Below the pieces are notes generated by a model. The model saw nothing but the letters and a program-made list of their open reading frames with translations. It was not told where the DNA came from and did not search any database. This document shows, in pieces, positions 34,118 through 43,061 of a stretch of DNA of 64,000 nt (position 1 is its first letter; each line of letters starts with the position of its first letter). The DNA comes from Lachnospiraceae bacterium. GTDB lineage: Bacteria; Bacillota; Clostridia; Lachnospirales; Lachnospiraceae. The stretch lies in the NCBI GenBank assembly GCA_910575555.1, contig CAJTFX010000010.1, forward strand, positions 95,060-159,059, read 5' to 3'. Both the position numbers and the translations under genes were made by a program.

Positions 34118-35518
34118 CTACCGAATACGCTCCATCCAGATTTTTTTCCTGAAAATCACAAGGGAAATCCCCAGCCTGACACATTCTTCCAGAGATAAGA
34201 TTATATACACAGGCGTAATCGGCAGCTTCCAGACAAAAGCCGCCAGAATCCCCAAAGGAACTCCAAATATCCAGGTTCCGATCAGATCGATCCACATGAT
34301 ATATTTTGTCTTTCCTCCACTGCGGATAATTCCTCCGCCCAGTATCATATTCAGCACCTTTACAGGGGCAATCACAGCAATCGCAAGAAGCAGGCTCCTG
34401 GTAAGTTCCTGAACTTCAGGCTCCACATGATAAATTTTCACATAAAAGGGACTGACTGCCGCAAGAATAAGAGACAGCATAAGGGAAAACGCCAGACCGT
34501 ATTTCATCAGCTTTTTGGACTCTTCATAGGCACGCCCGAAGGCTCCCGCCCCGAGAGATTTCCCAATCAGGATACCTGACGCCTGGGCCAGACCGCTTAA
34601 CGCGCCTATCACAATCGTCTGCACTGGAATAGTCATTGTCATGGCAGCGCAGGCGGCTGTTCCTATATTTCCATAGACAGCCGTATACACATTTTCCCCC
34701 AGGCTCCACAAAAATTCACAAATCAGCAGCGGACCCAGAATCTTAAAATATTGCCATTTGAACTCTCCGTCCTGTGCTCTCCTGCCCTGATCTAAAGGAC
34801 GTCCTGCATGTTCCCGGCAGCAAACCTCCGTCTCCCTGGAACGAACCGTCAGCTTCATTCCCCGTCTCTTCTTATTATGCAGGAAAAACAGAAAAATGAC
34901 AATACAGGAAATTATCTGGGCCGTCACAGTTGCCAGGGCTGCTCCCGCCACTCCCATCTTTGGAAACATCCATTTTCCAAAAATCAGCAGATAATTCAGC
35001 CCGGTATTGCATACCAGCGCAAAAATGCCTGCATACAGAGGCAGGACGGCGGCTTCCATGCACCGAAGCATGGTTGTCAGCATGGAGCTGACCGCCATAG
35101 GAAGAAAAGATATGGCCAAAATACGCAGATAGTTTACCGCCAGTCCTCTGGCCGCTTCATCTTTTGTATAAACTGCCATAATATTTTCCCCAAACACCAT
35201 ACAGATCACCAAAAACGCTGCCGCTAGTCCCACAGACAATGCCAGATTGCTCCAAAAGCTCCGGCCTGCAGATTTCTCATCGTTTCTTCCCAAATACTGT
35301 GAAATCATAATTCCGGCCGCTGAAGCAACGGCTCCCAGAACCACGGAATAAAGAGAGGCAAACTTCCCGCCCAATCCAATTCCGGCTATACTGCCGCTGC
35401 CAAGCTGTCCGATCATCACCTGATCGATTACACTGAAAGAGGACTGCAGCAAAGATTGCAGCGTCACAGGCAGGGCTATTTTTAACACCGCCTGTTCAAA
35501 GGAAGGTTTCTCTTTCAT
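34118..35518 (-). CDS. MATE-family exporter within the Ter biosynthetic operon
   Basis: 466 residues with about 12 membrane segments in two halves. It begins FEQAVLKIALPVTLQSLLQSSFSVIDQVMIGQLG, the standard MATE first half; a hydrophilic loop at about 225-255 (ETEVCCREHAGRPLDQGRRAQ) joins the halves. It starts inside the LacI gene and ends 12 bases before the PRTase gene, so all four genes are one tight operon. It would export a drug or metabolite by cation antiport; its place here suggests the module's own product. Confidence 0.88.
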   Translation of the reverse strand: MKEKPSFEQAVLKIALPVTLQSLLQSSFSVIDQVMIGQLGSGSIAGIGLGGKFASLYSVVLGAVASAAGIMISQYLGRNDEKSAGRSFWSNLALSVGLAAAFLVICMVFGENIMAVYTKDEAARGLAVNYLRILAISFLPMAVSSMLTTMLRCMEAAVLPLYAGIFALVCNTGLNYLLIFGKWMFPKMGVAGAALATVTAQIISCIVIFLFFLHNKKRRGMKLTVRSRETEVCCREHAGRPLDQGRRAQDGEFKWQYFKILGPLLICEFLWSLGENVYTAVYGNIGTAACAAMTMTIPVQTIVIGALSGLAQASGILIGKSLGAGAFGRAYEESKKLMKYGLAFSLMLSLILAAVSPFYVKIYHVEPEVQELTRSLLLAIAVIAPVKVLNMILGGGIIRSGGKTKYIMWIDLIGTWIFGVPLGILAAFVWKLPITPVYIILSLEECVRLGISLVIFRKKIWMERIR

Positions 35519-36539
35519 CTGAACCCTCCTCCCTGTTTAATTTCTTTACACTTTTGCGTTCCACAAGAAACACCGGCAGTTTTACAACAATCCGCTCCTC
35601 CGTTCCCATTTTCAGATTCTTCAAAACGGAAATCGCGGCCTTTGCCCTGTCAGACGCGTCCTGCCTTACTGTTGTAAGCCCGGGCATACAATAATTGCAC
35701 AAAGGGCTGTCGTCAAATCCCACAACTGAAAGGTCCTTCGGCACGCCAATGCCCCTTTCCTGCAGATAACGGATGAATTCCACTGCATAAAAATCAGATA
35801 CTGCAAATACCGCCGTATGCTGCAGAATCTCTGCTTCTTGCTGCCGGTATACTTTCAGCCGCTCTGTTTTCTCAAAGGGAATTTTCAGAAAATCAACCCC
35901 GTCTCCTCCCAATGCGTCCCGGCATCCCTCCATCCGTTCCAAATCTACGCATATACAGTTATCGGAAATACAGAGGACTTTCCTGTGGCCCATACGCTTC
36001 AAATATTCTCCCACCTGGCGGCCGCCGTCATAATTGTCTATTACCAGATTACAGATTTTGGGGATTTCCTGAAAATATCCGTCATATACCACAAAAGGGA
36101 TATGCATGGACTCCCGCAATTTCTGATAATCCTGTTCGCAGAACCCAAGGAGTACCAGTCCGTCCATATTCCACATGGATGCAAACCGCAGGATTTCATT
36201 CCACTCAGTCGTTACCTTTACCATCATAAAATAACCTGATGCATCAATTTCCCTGGCCAGTGCATTAATGGAGGCTGATATAAAACCGTCCTCCAGAACA
36301 TGCCCCTCGTATTTTTCATGATCGTTGACTACAATACCAATGATTTTAGAATTGTTCTGTGCCAGCAGAATGCCCGCCATATTGGGAATGTAGCCGCTTT
36401 CTTCAATAAGCTCCTGCACCCGCTTCACTGTTTCATCCGATATTTTTCTTGTTTTTCCATGAATCACATTGGAGACGGTTGCTGTGCTGACGCCCAGCTT
36501 ATCTGCAATGTCTGAGATTCTGATTCTTTCTTTTTCCAC
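35496..36539 (-). CDS. LacI-family transcriptional regulator
   Basis: 347 residues from a GTG behind AGGAAGTG. N-terminal helix-turn-helix ISDIADKLGVSTATVSNVIHGK, hinge IPNMAGILLAQNN, then a periplasmic-binding-protein-like effector domain (IGIVVND; GLVLLGF; VVGFDDSPLCNYCMPGLTTV). LacI proteins usually bind sugars or nucleosides; some (PurR, CytR) bind purines or cytidine. It overlaps the MATE gene by 23 bases and probably controls its own operon. No clear palindromic operator was picked out upstream. Confidence 0.9.
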   Translation of the reverse strand: MEKERIRISDIADKLGVSTATVSNVIHGKTRKISDETVKRVQELIEESGYIPNMAGILLAQNNSKIIGIVVNDHEKYEGHVLEDGFISASINALAREIDASGYFMMVKVTTEWNEILRFASMWNMDGLVLLGFCEQDYQKLRESMHIPFVVYDGYFQEIPKICNLVIDNYDGGRQVGEYLKRMGHRKVLCISDNCICVDLERMEGCRDALGGDGVDFLKIPFEKTERLKVYRQQEAEILQHTAVFAVSDFYAVEFIRYLQERGIGVPKDLSVVGFDDSPLCNYCMPGLTTVRQDASDRAKAAISVLKNLKMGTEERIVVKLPVFLVERKSVKKLNREEGSDERETFL

Positions 36540-36833
36540 GGCTCTGCACTTCCTTTTCTAAAAAATCACCCAGCCTGAATTTTATTACCTGTTTTCGCCA
36601 AACGATTTTCTGCGTTTTCAAAAAAACAAAACCCGCCTGCCAAATCATCTGGCTACGGGTATAAGTATAGTAAAAAGGAAGCTGTTTTTCAAAGGTTAAA
36701 TGCATAACCCAAACCAAAAAATGCAGAAAATTTTTATCTAAATTGTATACTTTTCCAACAGAATTTTAAAAAAGGAGCCTGAGCGTTCTGTACCGGATAA
36801 AAATCAGATACCCTACAGCCGCAGTCCCACTGA
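36540..36833. other. Spacer upstream of the LacI-family operon
   Basis: About 290 bases without a gene. On the minus strand the stretch near 36650-36720 (TTTTTACTATACTTATACCC) includes TATACT-like -10 candidates for the LacI operon. An imperfect GGCTACGGG/CCCGCC pairing lies at about 36630-36660. Confidence 0.4.
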
Positions 36834-36880
36834 AAAAAGCCGGAAGGAAGCCCGCCTCTCGGTGCAGCTTCCCTCCGGCG
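36834..36880 (-). terminator. Terminator of the talC-tkt operon
   Basis: On the minus strand CGCCGGAGGGAAGC pairs with GCTTCCTTCCGGC around a loop and runs into TTTTTTCA, 20 bases after the transketolase stop codon. Confidence 0.85.
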
Positions 36881-36899
36881 CCTGTTTCTTCCCGCCGTT

Positions 36900-37841
36900 T
36901 TATTTTACAAATTCTTTTACTTTTTTATAAATTCCCTGGCCGTCCAGTCCGTATTTTTCCAGTAATTCCAATGCCGGGCCAGACTCGCCGAATACGTCAT
37001 ATATGCCGATTCTGCATACGGGTACCGGTGCGTGCTCACAGAGACATTCACACACCGCGCTGCCCAGGCCTCCAATGACAGAGTGTTCCTCCGCCGTAAC
37101 CATTTTTCCTGTTTTCTTTGCAGAATTCACAATGATTTCTGTATCCAGGGGCTTAATGGTGTGGATATTGATTACCTCCGCGCTGATGCCCTCTGCCGCC
37201 AGTTTTTCTGCCGCCTCCAGAGACGCCGCTACGCACAGGCCCGTTGCTGCAATGGTGACATCCGTGCCTTCCCGCAGCAGGATGCCTTTTCCCAGTTCAA
37301 ATTTATAATCCGGATTCTCATTAATCACCGGAACGGCAAGTCTGCCGAATCTCAGATACACCGGGCCGTCCAGTTCATATGCTGCCCGCACTGCCGCTTT
37401 CGCTTCAATCACATCTGACGGGTTGATTATCGTCATGTCGGGAATTGTCCGCATCAACGCGATATCCTCGTTGCACTGATGAGAGGCTCCGTCCTCCCCA
37501 ACGGAAATTCCCGCATGGCTTGCCCCAATTTTCACATTCAGGTGGGGATATCCGATGGAATTTCTCACCTGTTCATATGCCCTGCCTGCCGCAAACATGG
37601 CAAAAGAGCTTGCAAAGGGCACTTTTCCAGTGGTTGCCAGACCTGCTGCAATTCCCATCATATTCGCCTCTGCAATTCCGCAGTCAATGTGGCGTTTTGG
37701 AAATTCTTTTTGGAATACGCCGGTTCTGGTGGCTTCCGCAAGATCCGCATCCAGCACTACAATATTGTCATGCTCTCTTCCCAGTTCTACCAATGTGCTT
37801 CCGTAACCCTCTCTGGTTGCAATTTTCTTTACTTCCGGCAT
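36900..37841 (-). CDS. Transketolase, C-terminal subunit
   Basis: 313 residues: the pyrimidine-binding and C-terminal domains of transketolase as a separate chain. Marks are GIAEANMMGIAAGLA (catalytic Glu), SHAGISVGEDGASHQ and VTAEEHSVIGGLGSAVCE. It pairs with the N-terminal subunit whose gene overlaps it by 13 bases. The pair interconverts pentose, triose and hexose phosphates with thiamine diphosphate. Confidence 0.95.
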   Translation of the reverse strand: MPEVKKIATREGYGSTLVELGREHDNIVVLDADLAEATRTGVFQKEFPKRHIDCGIAEANMMGIAAGLATTGKVPFASSFAMFAAGRAYEQVRNSIGYPHLNVKIGASHAGISVGEDGASHQCNEDIALMRTIPDMTIINPSDVIEAKAAVRAAYELDGPVYLRFGRLAVPVINENPDYKFELGKGILLREGTDVTIAATGLCVAASLEAAEKLAAEGISAEVINIHTIKPLDTEIIVNSAKKTGKMVTAEEHSVIGGLGSAVCECLCEHAPVPVCRIGIYDVFGESGPALELLEKYGLDGQGIYKKVKEFVK

Positions 37842-38668
37842 AATGCTTCACCTGCTTTCTCCAATTCTTCCATGGCAATCTTATATTCTTCATCATTTGG
37901 GGCCTTGCCGTGCCATCCAGCCTGATTTTCCATAAAGGAAACGCCTTTTCCTTTGACGGTTTTCAATATGATAGCCGTGGGCATTCCCTGTATCTCCCTT
38001 GCTTCTTTGAAAGCCGTCCGCAAAGCGTCAAAATCATTGCCGTCCTCCACATTGATCACATGAAAGTTAAATGCCCTGAACTTTTCATCAATGGGGTATG
38101 GAGAGCATATATCGTCAATGTTTCCGTCAATCTGCAGTCCGTTGTTGTCCACGATCACAATCAGGTTGTCCAACTTTCTGTGTCCTGCTAACATGGCTGC
38201 CTCCCAGACCTGGCCTTCCTGGATTTCCCCGTCGCCTAAAAGAGTGTATACCCGGTAGCTGTCATTACTTATTTTGGCAGACAAAGCCATTCCCACTGCC
38301 GCTGAAACTCCCTGTCCTAAAGAACCGCTTGACATATCAATCCCCGGCGTATGCTGCAGACAGGGATGCCCCTGAAGATAGGAGCCGATTTTGCGCAGTG
38401 TTTTCAAATCCTCCACCGGAAAAAAGCCCCTGTGCGCCAAGACAGAATAAAGCCCCGGCGCCGTATGCCCTTTGGACAGCACAAAACGGTCCCGGTCTGC
38501 TTTTTGCGGATCTTTTGGGTCAATATTCATTTCTTCAAAATACAGGTAAATGTACACCTCTGCTGCTGAGAGAGAGCCGCCGGGATGCCCTGCTTTGGCG
38601 GAATGAACGGCGGTAACGATTCCCTTGCGGACTTCGTTGGCCAATTTCTGAAGTTCTAAGTTATCCAT
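37829..38668 (-). CDS. Transketolase, N-terminal subunit
   Basis: 279 residues from the ATG at 38668, behind AAAAGGAGATAGAT. It contains the thiamine-diphosphate domain: SAKAGHPGGSLSAAEV, LSKGHTAPGLY, GSLGQGVSAAVGMAL and LLGDGEIQEGQVWEAA with the metal-binding Asp and NNG. It forms a two-chain transketolase with the next gene. It may act with the transaldolase encoded 90 bases upstream in a pentose-phosphate operon. Confidence 0.95.
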   Translation of the reverse strand: MDNLELQKLANEVRKGIVTAVHSAKAGHPGGSLSAAEVYIYLYFEEMNIDPKDPQKADRDRFVLSKGHTAPGLYSVLAHRGFFPVEDLKTLRKIGSYLQGHPCLQHTPGIDMSSGSLGQGVSAAVGMALSAKISNDSYRVYTLLGDGEIQEGQVWEAAMLAGHRKLDNLIVIVDNNGLQIDGNIDDICSPYPIDEKFRAFNFHVINVEDGNDFDALRTAFKEAREIQGMPTAIILKTVKGKGVSFMENQAGWHGKAPNDEEYKIAMEELEKAGEALCRK

Positions 38669-38758
38669 GTATCTATCTCCTTTTTCATTTTCTGACAATT
38701 TCTACGAAATGCCTGCTTCCTCTGAAAGTTCTGAAGTACTGCCGGAAATTTCTGCTGT

Positions 38759-39412
38759 CTATTCACCGAAAACTGCTTTGTAATCTTTCTGAAATTTTTC
38801 AATTCCCTGATCTGTCAGGGGATGTTTTGTCATCTGCTCAATCACACTGTAAGGAATGGTGGCAATGTCTGCTCCTGCAAGAGCGCAGTCATTTACATGA
38901 ACCGTATTGCGGATGCTTGCTGCAATAATTTCTGTCTCCAGTCCGTAATTTTCAAAAATCGTAACAATATCTTCAATTAACTGGATTCCCGGCTGACTGA
39001 TATCATCCAGCCGGCCTAAAAACGGGGATACGTAGGTTGCGCCTGCCCGGGCTGCCAAAAGCGCCTGATTTGCGGTAAAAATCAGCGTCACGTTTGTCTT
39101 GATTCCTTCTGCTGAAAGCACCTTTACCGCTTTTAACCCTTCTACGGTCATGGGAATCTTGACAATCATGTTGGGATGGATGGCTGCAATTTCGCGGCCT
39201 TCCTGAATCATGCCCTCCGCATCCGTGGTTGTGGCTTTTACTTCCCCGCTGATGGGGCCGTCTACAATACTGGTGATTTCCTTGATTACCTCGTTGAAAT
39301 CCCTGCCTTCTTTGGCAATCAGAGACGGGTTGGTGGTTACCCCGCAGATGACTCCCATATCATTGGCTTTGCGGATATCTTCTACATTGGCCGTGTCGAT
39401 AAATAATTTCAT
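38759..39412 (-). CDS. TalC/FSA-type transaldolase
   Basis: 217 residues from the ATG at 39412, which follows AAGGAGGAAAAT. The small transaldolase/fructose-6-phosphate aldolase family is clear: [43 protein letters not shown] with the Schiff-base Lys, and [13 protein letters not shown]. With the split transketolase downstream it completes the non-oxidative pentose phosphate reactions. Confidence 0.95.
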   Translation of the reverse strand: MKLFIDTANVEDIRKANDMGVICGVTTNPSLIAKEGRDFNEVIKEITSIVDGPISGEVKATTTDAEGMIQEGREIAAIHPNMIVKIPMTVEGLKAVKVLSAEGIKTNVTLIFTANQALLAARAGATYVSPFLGRLDDISQPGIQLIEDIVTIFENYGLETEIIAASIRNTVHVNDCALAGADIATIPYSVIEQMTKHPLTDQGIEKFQKDYKAVFGE

Positions 39413-39540
39413 ATTTTCCTCCTTTTGTATACATAACATCTGTAATGTTCCGTTTGCTTCTGTCTCCTATTTTACACGAAACAGAAGGTGAAATACAAAT
39501 TTTTCTCAGACTTTTTAACTATATCATGTTTCGCCCTTTG

Positions 39541-39820
39541 TTAAAAGATGGAATATGCGGAAAATTTATTTTCCCGGTTCAAACATGCTCCATATTCTTT
39601 TCCAAGCTCCCTGAGCACCTCCTGCTCCAAATAGTTTGTCAGCTCCAAAGCGTCCGCCTCAAACAAAAACTGCTTCATATTTCAGACAAATTACGTCATA
39701 CTGATTCAGATATTCCCAAAATTTCTCATCCTGCGTAATCTTTCGTCCTGCAAACAGCTCTCCTAATTCTGGCCGAACTGTGTGAATTCCGGCATAAGGA
39801 CAATACTGCGGCGCCTTCAT
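39541..39820 (-). pseudogene. Remnant of an AAA-ATPase-like/PD-(D/E)XK protein
   Basis: Two reading-frame pieces: MKAPQYCPYAG...ELFAGRKITQDEKFWEYLNQYDVICL (stop at 39659) and, one frame over, FEADALELTNYLEQEVLRELGKEYG. In order they resemble the middle of AAA-ATPase-like (PF09820-type) proteins common in gut Clostridia. The Walker A region and the nuclease end are missing. A decayed fragment is likely; the assignment rests on short stretches. Confidence 0.4.
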
Positions 39821-39894
39821 CTGCTTCTATTATATGAAAGCTAATGGAAATTAACAAGATAAATTTTTCAAAACAAAATCCAGACAAGAAAAAC

Positions 39895-39926
39895 CCGGAG
39901 AGGATTCCCTCAAATCATCCCCTCCG
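39895..39926 (-). terminator. Terminator after the hydrogenase-like gene
   Basis: On the minus strand CGGAGGGGAT pairs with ATCCTCTCCGGG around TTGAGGG and is followed by TTTTTCTTG, 12 bases beyond the stop codon. Confidence 0.75.
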
Positions 39927-39937
39927 CAGCCTGCCGC

Positions 39938-41170
39938 TCAGGAAAAGTCCCGCACCAGTATTTCACTTTTTTCCAAAAATTCCTCAATGGTAAAAAATCC
40001 CAGCCGGGACAAAAGCTCCTGCACAAAAGGATTCTCTAAGGGCGTCCGATACTCTGCCGCTTCGCCGTAACGCTCCACATTCTTTCTCCCTTCTTCTTTT
40101 CCAATGAGGATTTTCGGCCCGCCCACGCAGCCGCCCACGCAGCCCATGCCCTCAAAAAAATTGGCCTTTGTCTCTCCCTTTTTCAGCCGTTCAATCATTT
40201 CCCGGCAGGCCGGCACTCCGTCTGCCTGTTCTGCGCAAACCTCAATTTTCCGCTTGGGATTCAGCTGCTTAACCGTTTCCTTCACCGCCTCGCTGACGCC
40301 TCCTGTTCTGGCATATATCCGCCCGGCCCGGGAGGAATGCTCCTTCTCGTCCTCTCCCAGCTCCTCCGGATGAATATCCGCCGCGTCAAACATATCCTGC
40401 ACTTCCTGAAACGTCAGCACATAGTCCACTGCGTCTGCAATATCCGGTTCCCTGGCCTCCTTTTTCTTGGCCATGCAGGGGCCCACAAACACTGTGACAG
40501 CCTGGGGATGCAGTTTCTTCACCACACGGCCCGCCGCAATCATCGGTGACACTGCGCCGGGCACATGAGGCATCAGTTCCTGATATACCTTCCGCAGCAT
40601 GGCAATCCAGACCGGACAGCAGCAGCTGGTCAGCTGATAATCCTGTTCCCTCTGAATATTTGCGTCAAATTCCAGCGCTTCCTTCAGCGTTAAAATATCG
40701 GCAAATACCGCCACCTCGATCAACCCCTGAAATCCCATGGCTTTAAATGCCGCCCGCAGCTTTCCGGTAGTAACTTCTCTGCCGAACTGCCCTAAAAAAG
40801 CCGGAGCCACAAGGACGTACACCTCCCGCTCTTTACTCCGAACGGCCCTGAGCACCGGAACCACATCCTTATTGGCCGCCAGTTTCTCCAGTCTGCAGGC
40901 TTCCACGCAGGCGCCGCAGCCGGTGCATTTTTCTTTGTTGATACGGACTTTTCCCGTTTCATCCTGTTCAAAGGCATCAAAAACACAACTGTTTTCGCAG
41001 GCTCTCTCATAAGCGCACTGCTCACATTCTTCTGCAAATATCACCGGCGCGTGACGCTCCGGGTGAAGCAGGCAGTCCATATGATACGGATCATAATCTC
41101 CCTCCAGTATACGTCCCCGTCCTGCTTCCTGTTCCAGAATGTCCAGATACAATTGGTGGAATGTTTTCAT
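39938..41170 (-). CDS. Stand-alone [FeFe]-hydrogenase-like iron-sulfur protein
   Basis: About 410 residues from the ATG at 41170, behind TGAGGAAACGA. An N-terminal Cys cluster (CEQCAYERACENSCVF) and a ferredoxin motif (CTGCGACVEAC) precede the H-cluster domain. Its three signatures are TSCCCPVW (L1), FVGPCMAKKKE (L2) and FFEGMGCVGGCVGG (L3). All four H-cluster cysteines appear present. No small subunit, NuoE/F partner or HydEFG maturase gene is nearby. It may be a monomeric electron-disposing or sensory type hydrogenase. Confidence 0.88.
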   Translation of the reverse strand: MKTFHQLYLDILEQEAGRGRILEGDYDPYHMDCLLHPERHAPVIFAEECEQCAYERACENSCVFDAFEQDETGKVRINKEKCTGCGACVEACRLEKLAANKDVVPVLRAVRSKEREVYVLVAPAFLGQFGREVTTGKLRAAFKAMGFQGLIEVAVFADILTLKEALEFDANIQREQDYQLTSCCCPVWIAMLRKVYQELMPHVPGAVSPMIAAGRVVKKLHPQAVTVFVGPCMAKKKEAREPDIADAVDYVLTFQEVQDMFDAADIHPEELGEDEKEHSSRAGRIYARTGGVSEAVKETVKQLNPKRKIEVCAEQADGVPACREMIERLKKGETKANFFEGMGCVGGCVGGPKILIGKEEGRKNVERYGEAAEYRTPLENPFVQELLSRLGFFTIEEFLEKSEILVRDFS

Positions 41171-41223
41171 TTTCGTTTCCTCATTTCTGTTTTTCATAGT
41201 ATTTCCAGAAATTGCAGAAAAAC

Positions 41224-42555
41224 TCATGCGTAATGGTATTTCTTGCGGTTTACAGCCAGAAATACCGCCGTCACCGCCAATGCCAGAAGCTCTGCTGCGC
41301 CAATAGCCAGCCAGATACCGGCAATTCCCAAAATCAGCGGCAGCGTCAGTACCATTGCAATCTGAAACAGCAGCGTCCGCAAAAATGAGATTGAAGCAGA
41401 AACCATGCCGTTTCCAAGGGCCGTAAAAAACGCAGAGCCCCAGACGTTCAGTCCCATGGCCAGAAACGCAAGGGCATACAGCCGGAACCCATAGCAGGTC
41501 AAATCAAACAATTCCGCGTCATACCCGGCAAACACAGACACCAGGGGCACGGTCAGAACTTCTGCTAAAACCGTCATCACAATCCCCGCCGCACCCATTA
41601 AAACCATGCTTTTTCGCCGCAGATTTTTCAGCTCCTCATAATTTCCTGCCCCGTAATGATAGCCTACCACCGGGCTGCTGCCGATAGCATAGCCCAGATA
41701 AATGGCCATAAAGGCAAAATTGACATACATAATAATCCCGTAAGCTGCAATTCCGTTTTCTCCTGCCAGCTTCATCAACTGGAAATTATACAGGATGTTT
41801 ATAATAGAAGCGGAAAGATTCGTCACCATTTCCGAGGAACCATTTCCGAAGGTTTTTAAAATAATCTTCATTTCCAGTTTTGTTCCCGTCAGTCTGAGAA
41901 GGCTTGTATTCTCCCGGGCAAAATAAAAGAGCGGGAAAATTCCGCCTACCACCTGACCGATTCCCGTGGCAAAAGCCGCCCCGGCAAGCCCCCATCCGAA
42001 AACTGCAATAAACAGATAGTCCAATATCACATTGGTGATTCCCGCGGCAATGGACATTTTAAGACTCAGCCCCGGTTTTTCCGCTGTCACAAAAAAACTC
42101 TGGAACACATTCTGCAGCACAAAAGGCGTCAATGCCAGAATCAGGCATCTGCAGTAGAGGATGCTCCCTTCCAGTAATTCCCCGCTGGCTCCCAGCGCGA
42201 TGGAAATGGGCCGCGCGAATGCAAATCCGATGACAGTCAGCGCAAGGCTTAATCCTATGGTAAAGTACACCAGCATGGAAAAATACCGGTTGGCTTCCTC
42301 CCGCTTCCCTTCTCCCAGAGTCTTGGATACCACTGCGCTGCCGCCTGTGCCTATCATAATTCCCACTGTTCCAAAAGCCATACACACCGGAAACACCAGA
42401 TTCAGCGCCGCAAAAGGTGTTTTGCCCACATAATTGGACACAAAAAAACCATCTACAATACTGTAAAAAGAAGTGCAAATCATCATCAATACCGGCGATA
42501 TCACAAAACGCAGTAGCCTTGGATACGTAAAATGATCTGATAATTGTATTCTCAT
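41224..42555 (-). CDS. MATE-family efflux transporter
   Basis: 443 residues, about 12 membrane segments, first half beginning FTYPRLLRFVISPVLMMICTSFYSIVDGFFVSNYVG. The second of two neighbouring start codons (42555) is better spaced from GGAGG. It follows a MarR-family gene by 12 bases, the usual arrangement for a drug-inducible multidrug pump. It is not closely similar to the MATE protein encoded at 34118-35518. Confidence 0.9.
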   Translation of the reverse strand: MRIQLSDHFTYPRLLRFVISPVLMMICTSFYSIVDGFFVSNYVGKTPFAALNLVFPVCMAFGTVGIMIGTGGSAVVSKTLGEGKREEANRYFSMLVYFTIGLSLALTVIGFAFARPISIALGASGELLEGSILYCRCLILALTPFVLQNVFQSFFVTAEKPGLSLKMSIAAGITNVILDYLFIAVFGWGLAGAAFATGIGQVVGGIFPLFYFARENTSLLRLTGTKLEMKIILKTFGNGSSEMVTNLSASIINILYNFQLMKLAGENGIAAYGIIMYVNFAFMAIYLGYAIGSSPVVGYHYGAGNYEELKNLRRKSMVLMGAAGIVMTVLAEVLTVPLVSVFAGYDAELFDLTCYGFRLYALAFLAMGLNVWGSAFFTALGNGMVSASISFLRTLLFQIAMVLTLPLILGIAGIWLAIGAAELLALAVTAVFLAVNRKKYHYA

Positions 42556-42567
42556 CATGTCCTCCTT

Positions 42568-43005
42568 TCAACATTCTTCCGCCTTTTTCCGAAACTTTCC
42601 CACATACTTTCCCATTAATTTCAACATCTCCCGGCACTCCTGGGGAGACATTTCCTCAAACACGGACTGCTCCAGCTCCATCACCGGAAAAATCTTTTCC
42701 TCCACCATCCGTTTCCCCTCATCTGTCAAAAAAATCTCTTTCTCCCTGCCTTTGCCGGAATCCAGGGAAAGAAACCCCTGCGACTTTAAGTTCTGAATTG
42801 AAGAATTGACGGTCTGCCTGCTGAGGGAGCACCAGTCTGCAATATCCTTCTGCAGACAGCCTTCTCCCAGTTCCATTATGGTATACAAAATAATAAAGGC
42901 GCTGTCAGACAATCCCATTTTAACTGCCAGCCCATGGTAAATCTGATCCATTTCCCGATAAAGACGGTTGAATTCTTCTAAATGTTTTCCCTGTTTGTAT
43001 TTCAT
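42568..43005 (-). CDS. MarR-family transcriptional regulator
   Basis: 145 residues from the ATG at 43005, behind TTAGGAGG. Winged helix with CLQKDIADWCSLSRQTVNSSIQNLKSQGFLSLD, then the wing GKGREKEIFLTDEGK. It should repress itself and the MATE gene that follows, and release DNA on binding a phenolic or drug ligand. Two matching palindromes lie directly upstream. Confidence 0.92.
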   Translation of the reverse strand: MKYKQGKHLEEFNRLYREMDQIYHGLAVKMGLSDSAFIILYTIMELGEGCLQKDIADWCSLSRQTVNSSIQNLKSQGFLSLDSGKGREKEIFLTDEGKRMVEEKIFPVMELEQSVFEEMSPQECREMLKLMGKYVGKFRKKAEEC

Positions 43006-43018
43006 AAGCATCCTCCTA

Positions 43019-43061
43019 AATCCGAAATCGGACAAAATGGATTATAATCCGATTTCGGATT
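43019..43061. promoter_or_regulatory. Paired palindromic operators of the MarR-family regulator
   Basis: AATCCGATTTCGGATT (43046-43061) is a perfect inverted repeat of AATCCGA/TCGGATT around TT. AATCCGAAATCGGA (43019-43032) is a second, nearly complete copy, centred 27 bases away and ending next to the ribosome site. Binding there would block the promoter and start of the MarR-MATE operon. Confidence 0.8.
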
